From: Burkholderia sp. HI2500
GTDB lineage: Bacteria > Pseudomonadota > Gammaproteobacteria > Burkholderiales > Burkholderiaceae
Direction of reading: 5' to 3'
Length of the DNA: 64,000 bases
NCBI RefSeq assembly: GCF_002223055.1
Contig: NZ_NKFL01000004.1
Location: 806,001-870,000 of the forward strand
The notes beneath the pieces were generated by a model. That model searched no databases. It was not told the origin of the DNA and was given only the letters and a program-made list of their open reading frames with translations. Of the stretch, positions 52,859-61,316 are shown in pieces. Numbering within the stretch: position 1 is the first letter of the stretch; every line of letters begins with the position of its first letter. Position numbers and translations under genes: made by a program.

Positions 52859-53938
52859 TCAGTGTGCGGCCGGTGCGCTCGCGCCGGACGGTGCGGACGA
52901 GGCGACGGGGTTGGCGGCGGCAGGCGCGGGCGATGCGCTCGACGGTGCCGATGCCGACACGGGAGCCGAAGCGGTGGGTGTCGGCGCCGGTGCGACCGGT
53001 GTCGGTGTTGTGGCGGCCGGTGTCGATGCCGGGCCGGAAGCCGGCACGGGAGCCGAAACCGGCACGGACGCCGATCCGGACGCCGGAGCGGGCGTCGACG
53101 ACGCGGCCGCTGCAGGCGCCCCACCCGAAGCCGATACCGCCCCCGCACCCGACGCCGCCGCCGGCGCGGCAGCCCGCATCGCCGCCGGCGCAACCACGGC
53201 CGACGCGGCGGCCGGCACGGCGTTCGCCCCCGACTCGGGCGCGACCGCCGGCAACGAAAGCGGCACCGGCGCCGCGGGCGGCGTCGGCACGACCGGGGTC
53301 GTCATCTTCATCGGCTCGCCTTGCGGCGTCGGCGCGGGTTCGGGCAGCGGCGCGACGGGTTCCTTCTCGGCGGCCTTGACGGTCGCGCGGTCGCGGCGGG
53401 CCGGGTCGATCTTCAGGAAATGCTCGACGAGATTGAAAAAGCGCTCATAGAACACGCCGGCGGGAATCGTCTCGCTGGCGGTCTTGACGAGCGCGTCGTC
53501 GCTCGACCCGATCGGCAGCGACAGCGAGCCGAACACGCTCAAGCCGACACTGGCCGACGTATTCGACTTCTTCAGCGTATAGCGATCCTGCACCGCGTTC
53601 ACGTACGCGATGCTCGACGTGCCGTCCGCGTTCGCGTCCGCGCACACGACGTGAAACTCGATCACGACGTGCATGTCGTTGTTCGGCTGGAAATTCTTGC
53701 TGCCGTCGACCGCATCGTTGCGCGACGACGACACCACATAGCCCTGGCTCAGCAGCGCGCGCCGCGCGGCCTCGCAGGCTGCGTCGGATTTCGAGTGGAA
53801 CGTATGCGCGTACGGGCTGCTGGTCGCGTCGAACTGTTCCTGCTGGTAGATCGGCTTGGGCGGCGACGAGCACGCCGCCAGCACGGTCGCGGCCGCGAGC
53901 GCGCACGAAACGGAAAACAGGCGAAATCGGTTGTGCAT
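52859..53938 (-). CDS. Lipoprotein, DUF2242-like, with Ala/Pro-rich C-terminal half
   Basis: 359 residues. The lipobox is VLAAC with the acylated Cys23. Residues about 30-195 form a globular domain (KPIYQQEQFDATSSPYAHTF, RRALLSQGYVV, PAGVFYERFFNLVEHFLK) that I associate with the DUF2242 family of Burkholderia-type lipoproteins. Residues about 200-359 are low-complexity Ala/Pro/Ser/Val repeats, probably a cell-wall-spanning or flexible arm. The ATG at 53938 starts the signal peptide; the open frame to 54025 is not part of it. Function unknown. Confidence 0.85.
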   Translation of the reverse strand: MHNRFRLFSVSCALAAATVLAACSSPPKPIYQQEQFDATSSPYAHTFHSKSDAACEAARRALLSQGYVVSSSRNDAVDGSKNFQPNNDMHVVIEFHVVCADANADGTSSIAYVNAVQDRYTLKKSNTSASVGLSVFGSLSLPIGSSDDALVKTASETIPAGVFYERFFNLVEHFLKIDPARRDRATVKAAEKEPVAPLPEPAPTPQGEPMKMTTPVVPTPPAAPVPLSLPAVAPESGANAVPAAASAVVAPAAMRAAAPAAASGAGAVSASGGAPAAAASSTPAPASGSASVPVSAPVPASGPASTPAATTPTPVAPAPTPTASAPVSASAPSSASPAPAAANPVASSAPSGASAPAAH

Positions 53939-54053
53939 GGCGTCTTTCAGAAGGCTTGGCGAGAGGCCGCGCAACGGCGGTGCCTGGATGAAGCGCGCGG
54001 CAATCTCGTAAGGCCGGGGCGTCATTATAGTTTCCTTTGATGTCGCGCTCGCT

Positions 54054-54947
54054 TCAGTCGGCCGAAGCGCCGCGTGCCGCGGCCAGCAATTGCGACGTCA
54101 GCGGATGGTGTTCGCCGCGCCGCGAGCGGATCGCGTGGATCTCCTCGGTCACGTCGCCGGCACGCCCGAGCCGGCGCAACCCGCGCAGCAGCGACGCGTC
54201 GTTCGCGCCGAGTTCGCTCAACGGGAACACGCCGAGGCCGCGCGCCGCGAACACGGCCATCAGCGCGCTGTCCTCGAATTCTCCGGCCACGCGCGGCACG
54301 ATCCGTTCACCTTCCAGCCACAGGTCGAGGCGCGCGCGCAGCGCGGAATGCGCGGTCGGCAACAGCACGGGCAGGTCGGCGAGGCACTGCGGAAAGTGCT
54401 GCCGCGCGGCCGGCGTGACGAGCGCCGCGGGGCCATACCAGTCGACCGGCGACGCGACGAGGCGCTCGCTCGTCACCCGCAGGTTCGAGCCGGACGGCGC
54501 GCCCTGGCCCGCCAGCACCAGATCGAGATGATGCAGCGCCAGCTCCGCGAGCAGCGCATCGTGCTCGCCTTCGTGGCACAGCAGCCGCAGCGTGGGCGTA
54601 TCCAGCACGGGTGCAAGGAGCGCGTGCGCGGCGAGCTTGGAGATGCCGTCCGCGAGGCCGACCGCGAGCCGCACGGTCGGCTGGCTGGCCGCCGCGCGCA
54701 CTTCGTCGGGGATCAGCCGCCCCATCTCGAAGATCACCTCCGCGCGCGCAAACGCGGCCTGGCCGGCGTCGGTCATCGTGACGCCGCGCCCGGCCGGGCG
54801 CAATAACTGGTGCCCGAGCGCTTTTTCGAGCTCGCGCACCTGCGCGCTGATGGTCTGCACGGCCATGTCGAGCCGCGCGGCCGCGCGCGCGAAGCCGCCT
54901 TCCTTCACGACGACCCAGAAGTAGTACAGATGTCGGAAATTGAGCAT
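54054..54947 (-). CDS. nhaR: LysR-family regulator, NhaR-like
   Basis: 297 residues. The start MLNFRHLYYFWVVVKEGGFAR followed by AVQTISAQVRELEKALG is diagnostic of NhaR-type LysR regulators, which respond to sodium or pH in enterobacteria. No Na+/H+ antiporter gene is nearby; the divergent partner is a TerC-family membrane protein 72 bp away, so its target here may differ. The ATG at 54947 is preferred over 54977. Confidence 0.9.
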   Translation of the reverse strand: MLNFRHLYYFWVVVKEGGFARAAARLDMAVQTISAQVRELEKALGHQLLRPAGRGVTMTDAGQAAFARAEVIFEMGRLIPDEVRAAASQPTVRLAVGLADGISKLAAHALLAPVLDTPTLRLLCHEGEHDALLAELALHHLDLVLAGQGAPSGSNLRVTSERLVASPVDWYGPAALVTPAARQHFPQCLADLPVLLPTAHSALRARLDLWLEGERIVPRVAGEFEDSALMAVFAARGLGVFPLSELGANDASLLRGLRRLGRAGDVTEEIHAIRSRRGEHHPLTSQLLAAARGASAD

Positions 54948-54958
54948 CGGAGCGAAAT

Positions 54959-55005
54959 TTCGGAAAAACCGAACCAAAATTCAGATTCTCTCTGATTTTT
55001 CCGAA
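54959..55005. promoter_or_regulatory. Nested inverted repeats between nhaR-like gene and terC-like gene
   Basis: Outer arms TTCGGAAAAA (54959-54968) and TTTTTCCGAA (54996-55005) are perfect inverted repeats. Inside them TCAGA-N5-TCTGA (54981-54995) is a LysR-type dyad. The whole occupies most of the 72-bp divergent region, so the regulator probably binds here to control both genes. Confidence 0.55.
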
Positions 55006-55019
55006 GTTCGGGGCGGCCT

Positions 55020-55811
55020 ATGATCGGGCTTTCCACTTTCGTATCGGCCCATCTCATGGACTACCTGCTGACGCTTGCCGTTGACCCCGCCGTCTGGGCG
55101 GCGCTCCTGACGCTCGTCGTGATGGAAGTCGTGCTCGGCATCGACAACCTGATCTTCATCTCGATCCTCAGCAACAAGCTGCCCGAAGCGCAGCGCGCCC
55201 GCACGCAGCGCCTCGGCATCGCGCTCGCGCTGGTGATGCGCCTCGCGCTGCTCGGCAGCGTCGCATGGATCGCGAGCCTCACCGAACCCGTGTTCACGCT
55301 GCTCGACCATGCGTTCTCGTGGCGTGACCTGATCCTGCTGTCGGGCGGCCTGTTCCTCGTGTGGAAGGCGACCACCGAGATCCATCACCACGTGTCGCGC
55401 GACGGTGAAGGCGCGGGCGGTTCGGGCGCGGCGGTCGGCCTGACGATGTGGGCCGCGATCGGCCAGATCGTGATGCTCGACATCGTGTTCTCGATCGACA
55501 GCATCGTGACCGCGATCGGCATGACCGAGCACGTGCCGATCATGTTCGTCGCCGTGATCGTCGCCGTCGCCGTGATGCTGTTCGCCGCACAGCCGCTCGC
55601 ACGCTTCATCGACCGCAACCCGACCATCGTGATGCTCGCGCTGTCGTTCCTGGTCGTGATCGGCATGACGCTGATCGCCGAAGGTTTCGGTTCGCATGTG
55701 GCGAAGGGCTATATCTACGCGGCAATGGCGTTCTCGGCTTTCGTCGAAGGCATGAACATGCTGGCGCGGCGCGCGAAGACGAAGCGCTCGGCACCGACGG
55801 ATGGCCACTGA
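55020..55811 (+). CDS. TerC-family membrane protein
   Basis: 263 residues, seven to eight helices. The TerC motifs [16 protein letters not shown] and [16 protein letters not shown], each with a buried Asp, are clear. Relatives are linked to manganese export (Alx, MeeF/MeeY) and tellurite resistance; some assist proteins that need Mn at the membrane. An internal ATG at 55056 (MDYLLTL) is a possible start. It is under apparent control of the divergent NhaR-like regulator. Confidence 0.93.
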   Translation: MIGLSTFVSAHLMDYLLTLAVDPAVWAALLTLVVMEVVLGIDNLIFISILSNKLPEAQRARTQRLGIALALVMRLALLGSVAWIASLTEPVFTLLDHAFSWRDLILLSGGLFLVWKATTEIHHHVSRDGEGAGGSGAAVGLTMWAAIGQIVMLDIVFSIDSIVTAIGMTEHVPIMFVAVIVAVAVMLFAAQPLARFIDRNPTIVMLALSFLVVIGMTLIAEGFGSHVAKGYIYAAMAFSAFVEGMNMLARRAKTKRSAPTDGH

Positions 55812-55904
55812 TCCGGCGCGCGTGACCCGGCTGCCGCTGAGGTGGCAGGCATCACGCGCGTCATATGGAATCCAGACGAAATTCGCACGGAAAGGAGAAG
55901 CGCG

Positions 55905-56222
55905 ATGAAATGCCCTGTCTGCAAGACGCCCGACCTGCTGATGGCCGAGCGCCAGTCGATCGAGATCGACTACTGTCCAACCTGCCGCGGCGTGTGGCTC
56001 GATCGCGGCGAACTCGACAAGCTGATTGCGCGCGAAACCGGCGATGCGCCCGCGCGCCGCGATGAAGCCCCTGTGCGACACGATGCGCAAGCACCGCGCG
56101 GCCACGATGGCGGGTGGGGGCGCGACGCTCGCTCGCACGACAGCCGTGACAGACACGATGGCCGCTCGCACGACGGCCGGCGTCGCAAGAAATCGGTGTT
56201 CGACCTGTTCGACTTCGACTGA
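55905..56222 (+). CDS. Zinc-ribbon (zf-TFIIB) protein with His/Asp/Arg-rich tail
   Basis: 105 residues. Residues 1-45 are a TFIIB-type zinc ribbon: CPVCK and CPTCRGVWLDRGEL supply four Cys. The rest is a charged low-complexity tail with repeated HD and RR, ending in the basic-acidic motif KKSVFDLFDFD. The ATG at 55905 has AAAGGAG upstream. The family is small, widespread and uncharacterised. It converges with the Hsp20 operon across a strong terminator. Confidence 0.9.
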   Translation: MKCPVCKTPDLLMAERQSIEIDYCPTCRGVWLDRGELDKLIARETGDAPARRDEAPVRHDAQAPRGHDGGWGRDARSHDSRDRHDGRSHDGRRRKKSVFDLFDFD

Positions 56223-56246
56223 TCGCACCGCACGTCGTAAAAGAAA

Positions 56247-56280
56247 GCCCCGCCGGGCGCGTACCCGGCGGGGCTTCTTC
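56247..56280. terminator. Bidirectional intrinsic terminator
   Basis: GCCCCGCCGGG at 56247-56257 pairs perfectly with CCCGGCGGGGC at 56264-56274 across a 6-nt loop and runs into TTCTTC. AAAGAAA on the other side gives a U-rich tail on the minus strand. It serves the zinc-ribbon gene and the Hsp20 operon. Confidence 0.8.
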
Positions 56281-56311
56281 ATGCGTGCGGGATCACGGCA
56301 TGCACCAATGC

Positions 56312-56722
56312 TTACGCGTTGCCGGCCGTCACGTCGATGCGGCGCGGACGCGTTTCCTCGCGGCGCGGAATCGTCAGCGTCAGCACGCCGTCGCGCAGGT
56401 TCGCGTCGATCCTCGCCGTGTCGAGGTCCGGGCTCAGCACGAAGCTGCGCGCATAGCGCGTCGCACGGATTTCCGCGTGGCGCACGCGCAGGTCGGCCGG
56501 CGTGTCGAGACGCGTGTCGGCTTCGATCGTCAGCGTGTTGTCGTGCACCTTCACGTCGAGGTTCTCGCGCGGCACGCCGGGCAGGTCGGCCCGCAGCGTG
56601 ACGCCGAGATGATCTTCGACGATGTCGACGGCCGGCGTGATCGCGGGACGGCGGGCCGCTTCGGCGGCAGCGGGGTGAACGGTGTTGGTCTGACGCTCGG
56701 CCAGGGTCGGGTTCGCGTTCAT
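56312..56722 (-). CDS. Small heat shock protein Hsp20 (second gene of pair)
   Basis: 136 residues. The alpha-crystallin domain spans about 37-128, with GVPRENLDVKVHDNTLTIEAD and the closing DANLRDGVLTLTIPRR (an I-x-I/V-like element follows as RPRRIDV). It holds unfolding proteins in an ATP-independent way. The ATG at 56722 follows AGGATACC. It starts 16 bp after the first Hsp20 gene and shares its promoter. Confidence 0.94.
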   Translation of the reverse strand: MNANPTLAERQTNTVHPAAAEAARRPAITPAVDIVEDHLGVTLRADLPGVPRENLDVKVHDNTLTIEADTRLDTPADLRVRHAEIRATRYARSFVLSPDLDTARIDANLRDGVLTLTIPRREETRPRRIDVTAGNA

Positions 56723-56738
56723 GTCGGTATCCTGAATA

Positions 56739-57179
56739 TTATTGAATGGTGATCGCACGCGGCTTCGATGCCTCGCGCCGGCCGACGCGAATCAGCAGGC
56801 AGCCGTTTTCGTAGCGGGCGCTGACCTGGTCGGGATCCGCGTCCCGCGGCAGCTCGACGACACGGCGGAATCCGCCGTGAAAGCGTTCCTGCGCATAGGT
56901 GCGCAGATCGTCGCCTTCGCCGCGCGGTGCGGGCTTGCGCTCGCCGCTGATCGTCAGCAGGTCCTTGTCGATCGACACGTCGAAGTCGGCCGCGGCCATG
57001 CCGGGTGCGAACGCGACGATCTCGATCGCGCCGTCGGTGGCGCCGACGTTGAGCGCGGGAAAGGCGCCGGGCCGTACCGCGCGAATGCCGGCCGGACGAT
57101 CGCCGAGCAGGCTGGCCACTTGCCGCTGCACGCGGGCGAATTCGTCGAACAGGTCGCTGCCGAAATGGATACCGCTCAT
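56739..57179 (-). CDS. Small heat shock protein Hsp20 (first gene of pair)
   Basis: 146 residues. The alpha-crystallin domain spans about 40-140, with FAPGMAAADFDVSIDKDLLTISGERK, the ERFHGGFRRVVELP motif and a terminal IxI-like tail (RAITIQ). The ATG at 57179 has AGGAGGACC upstream. Paired Hsp20 genes are common in Burkholderia and rhizobia and often form mixed oligomers (family knowledge). It is controlled by the sigma-32-type promoter at 57308-57335. Confidence 0.95.
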   Translation of the reverse strand: MSGIHFGSDLFDEFARVQRQVASLLGDRPAGIRAVRPGAFPALNVGATDGAIEIVAFAPGMAAADFDVSIDKDLLTISGERKPAPRGEGDDLRTYAQERFHGGFRRVVELPRDADPDQVSARYENGCLLIRVGRREASKPRAITIQ

Positions 57180-57307
57180 GTTGGTCCTCCTGAACAGGGA
57201 ACGCGGGAGACGTGACGGCGCGACGCCTGCGGCGGGCGCGTCGTGGAAGCTCCACTGGGTCGAAACGGGGGCGGTGCGCTGCATGCTGCACGGCCCGACG
57301 ACGTGTA

Positions 57308-57335
57308 ATTAGTGGCAGCCGAAGCGCATTTCAAG
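57308..57335 (-). promoter_or_regulatory. Sigma-32 (heat shock) promoter of the Hsp20 operon
   Basis: On the minus strand CTTGAAA (57329-57335) and CCACTAAT (57308-57315) are separated by 13 bp. The first matches the sigma-32 -35 consensus exactly and the second is close to CCCCATNT. The transcript would have an untranslated leader of about 120 nt before the Hsp20 start. Confidence 0.7.
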
Positions 57336-57426
57336 AGGGAATCCGCAATCTGCGTCAATGCAGGCCCGCGCGATTCGATGCGACAATCGCCGCGATCTGT
57401 TTGCAGACCAACGACACGGGACAATC

Positions 57427-58344
57427 ATGGACATTCGACGCATTGCGATCGTCGGCGCCGGCGTGATCGGCGCGAGCTGGGCCGCCTTCTATCTGACGCA
57501 GGGCTTCGACGTCGTCGCGACCGATCCGGCGCCGCAAGCCGACACGCGGTTGCGCGACGCGCTGGCCGCGTTTCTCGGCGACCGGGCCGCTGAACTTTCC
57601 GCGCGGCTGTCGTTCGACGCCGATCTCGTGCGTGCGCTCGACGGCGTCGACTTCGTGCAGGAGAATGGCCCGGAGCGGCTCGACCTGAAGCGCGAGCTGT
57701 ACCGGCAGATGGACGACGTGCTGCCCGCGCACGTGCCGATCGCGTCGAGCTCGTCGGGCCTGAAGATGTCGGACATCCAGACCGCGTGCGACAAGCATCC
57801 GGAGCGTTGCCTGATCGCGCATCCGTTCAATCCGCCGCACCTGATTCCACTCGTCGAGCTGGTCGGCGGCGATGCCACCAGCCAGGACGTGATCGCGCGC
57901 GTGAAGGATTTCTACGATGCGCTCGGCAAGCAGACGATCGTCCTCAACAAGGAGATGACCGGCCACGTCGCGAACCGGCTCGCGGCCGCGCTGTTCCGCG
58001 AGGTGTATCACCTCGTCGGCGAAGGCGTGGTGAGCGTGGCCGATGCGGACAAGGCCGTCGCATGGGGGCCCGGCCTGCGCTGGGGGTTGATGGGGCAATG
58101 CCTGACCTATCACCTCGGCGGCGGCGCGGGCGGGATCGCGCACTTTCTCGAACACTTGTCGGGGCCGATCACGAGCTGGTGGGACGATCTCGGCACGCCG
58201 TCATTCGATCCGGAAGTCGATCGCAAGCTGAACGACGCATTGCGCACGATCCAGGGCGAGCACTCGATGCAGGAGCTCGCGGCCGAACGCGACCGCCTGC
58301 TCGTCGAGCTGATCGACGCGCGCCGCCGCAGCTTCCTGCCGTGA
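57427..58344 (+). CDS. 3-Hydroxyacyl-CoA dehydrogenase family protein (carnitine dehydrogenase-like)
   Basis: 305 residues. NAD motif GAGVIGASWAAFYL, the ENGPERLDLKRELYRQMD region, the catalytic His in IAHPFNPPHLIPLVE and the C-terminal dimer domain with the GEGVVSVADADKAV segment. The length and ENGPE motif fit L-carnitine 3-dehydrogenases and lambda-crystallin-like enzymes as well as short-chain 3-hydroxyacyl-CoA dehydrogenases. The ATG at 57427 is chosen by family N-terminus. It stands alone, so pathway context is lacking. Confidence 0.9.
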   Translation: MDIRRIAIVGAGVIGASWAAFYLTQGFDVVATDPAPQADTRLRDALAAFLGDRAAELSARLSFDADLVRALDGVDFVQENGPERLDLKRELYRQMDDVLPAHVPIASSSSGLKMSDIQTACDKHPERCLIAHPFNPPHLIPLVELVGGDATSQDVIARVKDFYDALGKQTIVLNKEMTGHVANRLAAALFREVYHLVGEGVVSVADADKAVAWGPGLRWGLMGQCLTYHLGGGAGGIAHFLEHLSGPITSWWDDLGTPSFDPEVDRKLNDALRTIQGEHSMQELAAERDRLLVELIDARRRSFLP

Positions 58345-58378
58345 TCCTGATTGCGTTGCGCCGGCGCGGCGGCGCCGG

Positions 58379-58663
58379 TCATTGCTGCGACGTCGCCTGG
58401 CTGGCGGGCGGCGTGTGGGCCAGCCACGCCGGGCTCACGGCCTGCACGAGTTCGCGGTTGCGCGAACGTGTCGCGGCGTCCGGCGGGTAGTTGCCGTCGT
58501 TGGTCGGCAGTTCGCCGTCGAGATAGGCCTGCTTGAGCTGGTCGATGACTTCCGCGCGTGTCAGGCCCTGTTGTGCCGGGGCCGAAGCGTCGGTCTGGGC
58601 AAAGGCGGGGGAGAGCAAGGCGGCTGCAGCGGTCGCGACGGCGAATCGCAGGACGTTGTTCAT
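58379..58663 (-). CDS. DUF4148 secreted small protein
   Basis: 94 residues. The signal peptide ends AALLSPAFA; the mature part contains LTRAEVIDQLKQAYLDGELPTNDGNYPP, the hallmark of DUF4148, a family seen mainly in Burkholderiales and often present in many copies. Function is unknown. The gene converges with the hydroxyacyl-CoA dehydrogenase (34 bp between stops). Confidence 0.92.
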   Translation of the reverse strand: MNNVLRFAVATAAAALLSPAFAQTDASAPAQQGLTRAEVIDQLKQAYLDGELPTNDGNYPPDAATRSRNRELVQAVSPAWLAHTPPASQATSQQ

Positions 58664-58829
58664 GGCGGGCTCCGATCAAGGGGACGGGTACCGGACGCGC
58701 GCGGCGATGCGCGGTGCGTTCCGATGGGTCCCATTGTCGCGAGCGAGTGCTGCGCGGACGATGACGCGTTCCGGGCAAAGCTGTCAGGTGCGGGTGCGGC
58801 GCCCCCTGTGTGGGTCGCGCCAGGCGCGG

Positions 58830-59678
58830 CTACAACTCCGAAGCGGCTGTAATCAGCGTCGCTTCGAGGGCGAGCGTCGAACGCGACGCGGCCGTCGGCC
58901 GGTCGATCACGTATTCGAGTTCGCCGAGTTCGGGCAGCCCGGCGTCGAGCCGCGCGAGCCCGGCCGGGATCACGTAGCCGGCGAACGCGCTGACGCCGAG
59001 CCCCGCGCTCGCGGCGGCGCGCAACACCGCGACGCTGCTGCTCACGACCGCGATCCGGTACGGCCGCCCGACGGCCTCGAGCGATTCGAGCACGCGGCGG
59101 CGCGACACGCTCGGCTCCGGATGCATCGCGAGCGGCAGCACGGCCTCATGGCCGGTGATCCGCGAATCGGGGCCCGTGCACCAGTACAGCGGCTCGCTGC
59201 GGATCACGCGGCCGCGCCGGCTGCCGGCGATGCGCTTCGCGAACACGAGATCGTGCCGCCCCTCGTCGAGCGCGTCGAACAGGTCGCCCGACAGCCCGGT
59301 CGAGATCGCGAGCTCGACGTCCGGATTGCGCTGCACGAAGCTCGCGAGCGCGGCCGTCAGGTGCGCCGACGCGAAATCCTCCGACATCGCGAGCCGCACC
59401 TTGCCCGACAGCGGCGGCCCGCACACCGACGTGACGGCCTCGTCCATCAGTTCGAGAATGCGCACCGCGTAGCGGAACAGCGCGTCGCCGTGCTGCGACA
59501 GGTGCACGTTGCGCGTGTCGCGCTCGAACAGCGGCCGGTCGAGCAGCTCCTCGAGGCGGCGGATATGCTGGCTGACGGTCGACTGCGACAGGCTCACGCG
59601 CTCGGACGCGGCGGTGAAGCTGCCGGACTGGGCGACGGCGACGAAGCTGCGCAGCAGCTCGGGCGGTAACGGGCGCAT
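58830..59678 (-). CDS. LysR-family regulator, probable regulator of the malonate genes
   Basis: 282 residues. Helix-turn-helix FVAVAQSGSFTAASERVSLSQSTVSQHIRRLE; a shortened effector domain follows. The start ATG at 59678 begins the canonical N-terminus. It is divergent from madL with 329 bp between them. A LysR regulator (MdcR) commonly sits next to malonate decarboxylase genes, so the assignment rests on position. Confidence 0.92.
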   Translation of the reverse strand: MRPLPPELLRSFVAVAQSGSFTAASERVSLSQSTVSQHIRRLEELLDRPLFERDTRNVHLSQHGDALFRYAVRILELMDEAVTSVCGPPLSGKVRLAMSEDFASAHLTAALASFVQRNPDVELAISTGLSGDLFDALDEGRHDLVFAKRIAGSRRGRVIRSEPLYWCTGPDSRITGHEAVLPLAMHPEPSVSRRRVLESLEAVGRPYRIAVVSSSVAVLRAAASAGLGVSAFAGYVIPAGLARLDAGLPELGELEYVIDRPTAASRSTLALEATLITAASEL

Positions 59679-60007
59679 TGCTAAATCCACTGAATCGGTT
59701 TCGACAACTTCATAAATGGCCGGATTGTGCGGCGCTAGTATCGGATCACGCGCCAGTGCGGCCTCCGCCAATGGGGGGCACCGGACGCGTAGCCCGTGTC
59801 GCGCCGCCGATGGCATCGGTCAGTCTAAGCCATCCGGCGTCCGGCCCGAAACTGCATCATCCCATCGACCCCGAGAACGCGCTCGCACGACGAGCCGCCG
59901 GGCCGCGGCGCCCCGCCGCAGGAGACAGACAGTCCGCCCGGGACCGGCGTGCGGGCCTGGCTCCCGCACGCGTCAGGCGCCCGTCACGAAGAGACTGGAG
60001 ACGACTC
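59679..60007. promoter_or_regulatory. Divergent promoter region, LysR / malonate operon
   Basis: 329 bp without a gene. The low-GC part at 59680-59750 next to the LysR start is the likely operator region. Near madL a 9-bp perfect stem-loop lies at 59947-59971 (GCGTGCGGG / CCCGCACGC, 7-nt loop), 36 bp before the start, perhaps part of the leader. The madL ribosome site GGAG is at about 59997. Confidence 0.4.
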
Positions 60008-60403
60008 ATGATCATCTACGGAACCGCGCTGCTGGCGTTCTGCCACCTGGCCGGACTGTTCCTCGGCGACCTGCTCGGCAGCGCGATCGGCGTGAAGACC
60101 AACGTCGGCGGCGTCGGCATCGCGATGCTGCTGCTGATCTGCCTGCGCCTGTGGCTGCACCGCCGCGGCTGGCTGCCGAAGGAGACCGAGGCCGGCGTCG
60201 GTTTCTGGGGCGCGATGTACATCCCCGTCGTCGTCGCGATGGCCGCGAACCAGAACGTCGTCGCCGCGTTGAAGGGCGGCCCGGTCGCGCTGCTGGCCGC
60301 CGTCGGCGCGGTCGCGATCTGCGCATGCTGCATCGCGGTACTCGTGCGCACCGGGCGCGACGACACGGCCTTCGCGGGCGTGCCGCAATTCGAAGAACAG
60401 TAA
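60008..60403 (+). CDS. madL: Malonate transporter subunit MadL
   Basis: 131 residues, four helices. MIIYGTALLAFCHLAGLFLGDLLG and GVKTNVGGVGIAMLLLI are typical of MadL, the small subunit of the two-component Na+-coupled malonate carrier MadLM. The ATG at 60008 has GGAG upstream. It is followed 11 bp later by madM. The position ahead of the decarboxylase genes differs from systems where the transporter comes last. Confidence 0.94.
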   Translation: MIIYGTALLAFCHLAGLFLGDLLGSAIGVKTNVGGVGIAMLLLICLRLWLHRRGWLPKETEAGVGFWGAMYIPVVVAMAANQNVVAALKGGPVALLAAVGAVAICACCIAVLVRTGRDDTAFAGVPQFEEQ

Positions 60404-60414
60404 CGGAGGCCGCC

Positions 60415-61182
60415 ATGCTGCAGATGCTCGAAAAAACCGTCGCCCACAACGGGCTCGTCGCGTCGTTCGCGCTGGTCGGCCTGATCATGTGGCTGTCGTC
60501 GATCGCTTCGCGCAAGCTCACGTTCGGCCGCGTGCACGGCTCCGCGATCGCGATCGTGATCGGTCTCGTGCTGGCCTATGTCGGCGGCGCATTCACCGGC
60601 GGCGAGAAGGGGCTGGCCGACGTCAAGCTGTTCGCCGGCATCGGCCTGATGGGCGGCGCGATGCTGCGCGATTTCGCGATCGTCGCGACCGCGTTCGAAG
60701 TGCAGCCGACCGAGGCGCGCAAGGCCGGGCTCGTCGGCGTCGTGTCGCTGCTGCTCGGCACCGTGCTGCCGTTCATCGTCGGCGCGTGCATCGCGCGCGC
60801 CTTCGGCTATACCGACGCGGTCAGCATGACGACGATCGGCGCGGGCGCCGTCACCTACATCGTCGGCCCCGTCACGGGCGCGGCGATCGGTGCAAGCTCC
60901 GACGTGATCGCGCTCAGCATCGCGACGGGGCTGGTCAAGGCGATCATCGTGATGGTCGGCACGCCGGTCGCGGCCAACTTCATGGGCCTGAAGACACCGC
61001 GCTCCGCGATGATCTTCGGCGGCCTGGCCGGCACCGTCAGCGGCGTGAGCGCGGGGCTCGCCGCGACCGACCGACGGCTCGTCCCGTACGGCGCACTGGT
61101 CGCGACGTTCCACACGGGCGTCGGCTGCCTGCTCGGCCCGTCGCTGCTGTTCTTCACGACGCGCGCGCTGGTCGGCGCGTAG
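60415..61182 (+). CDS. madM: Malonate transporter subunit MadM
   Basis: 255 residues, the larger membrane subunit. Conserved parts are HNGLVASFALVGLIMWLS, GGEKGLADVKLFAGIGLMGGAMLRDFAIVATAF and the C-terminal GLKTPRSAMIFGGLAGTVSG. With MadL it imports malonate. The ATG at 60415 follows ACGGAGG. It is separated from mdcA by 134 bp. Confidence 0.95.
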   Translation: MLQMLEKTVAHNGLVASFALVGLIMWLSSIASRKLTFGRVHGSAIAIVIGLVLAYVGGAFTGGEKGLADVKLFAGIGLMGGAMLRDFAIVATAFEVQPTEARKAGLVGVVSLLLGTVLPFIVGACIARAFGYTDAVSMTTIGAGAVTYIVGPVTGAAIGASSDVIALSIATGLVKAIIVMVGTPVAANFMGLKTPRSAMIFGGLAGTVSGVSAGLAATDRRLVPYGALVATFHTGVGCLLGPSLLFFTTRALVGA

Positions 61183-61316
61183 GCCCGACCGATGGGCGGC
61201 GCGTGCGCGGGCCGCATCCATCGCGGCGTCCTCTGAGTCGCATTCGTCAACATCATCAATCGGCGGCGGCGCCAGGCTTAGAATGCCGCTGAACCATCGA
61301 AGCGGGAGAACTGTTC

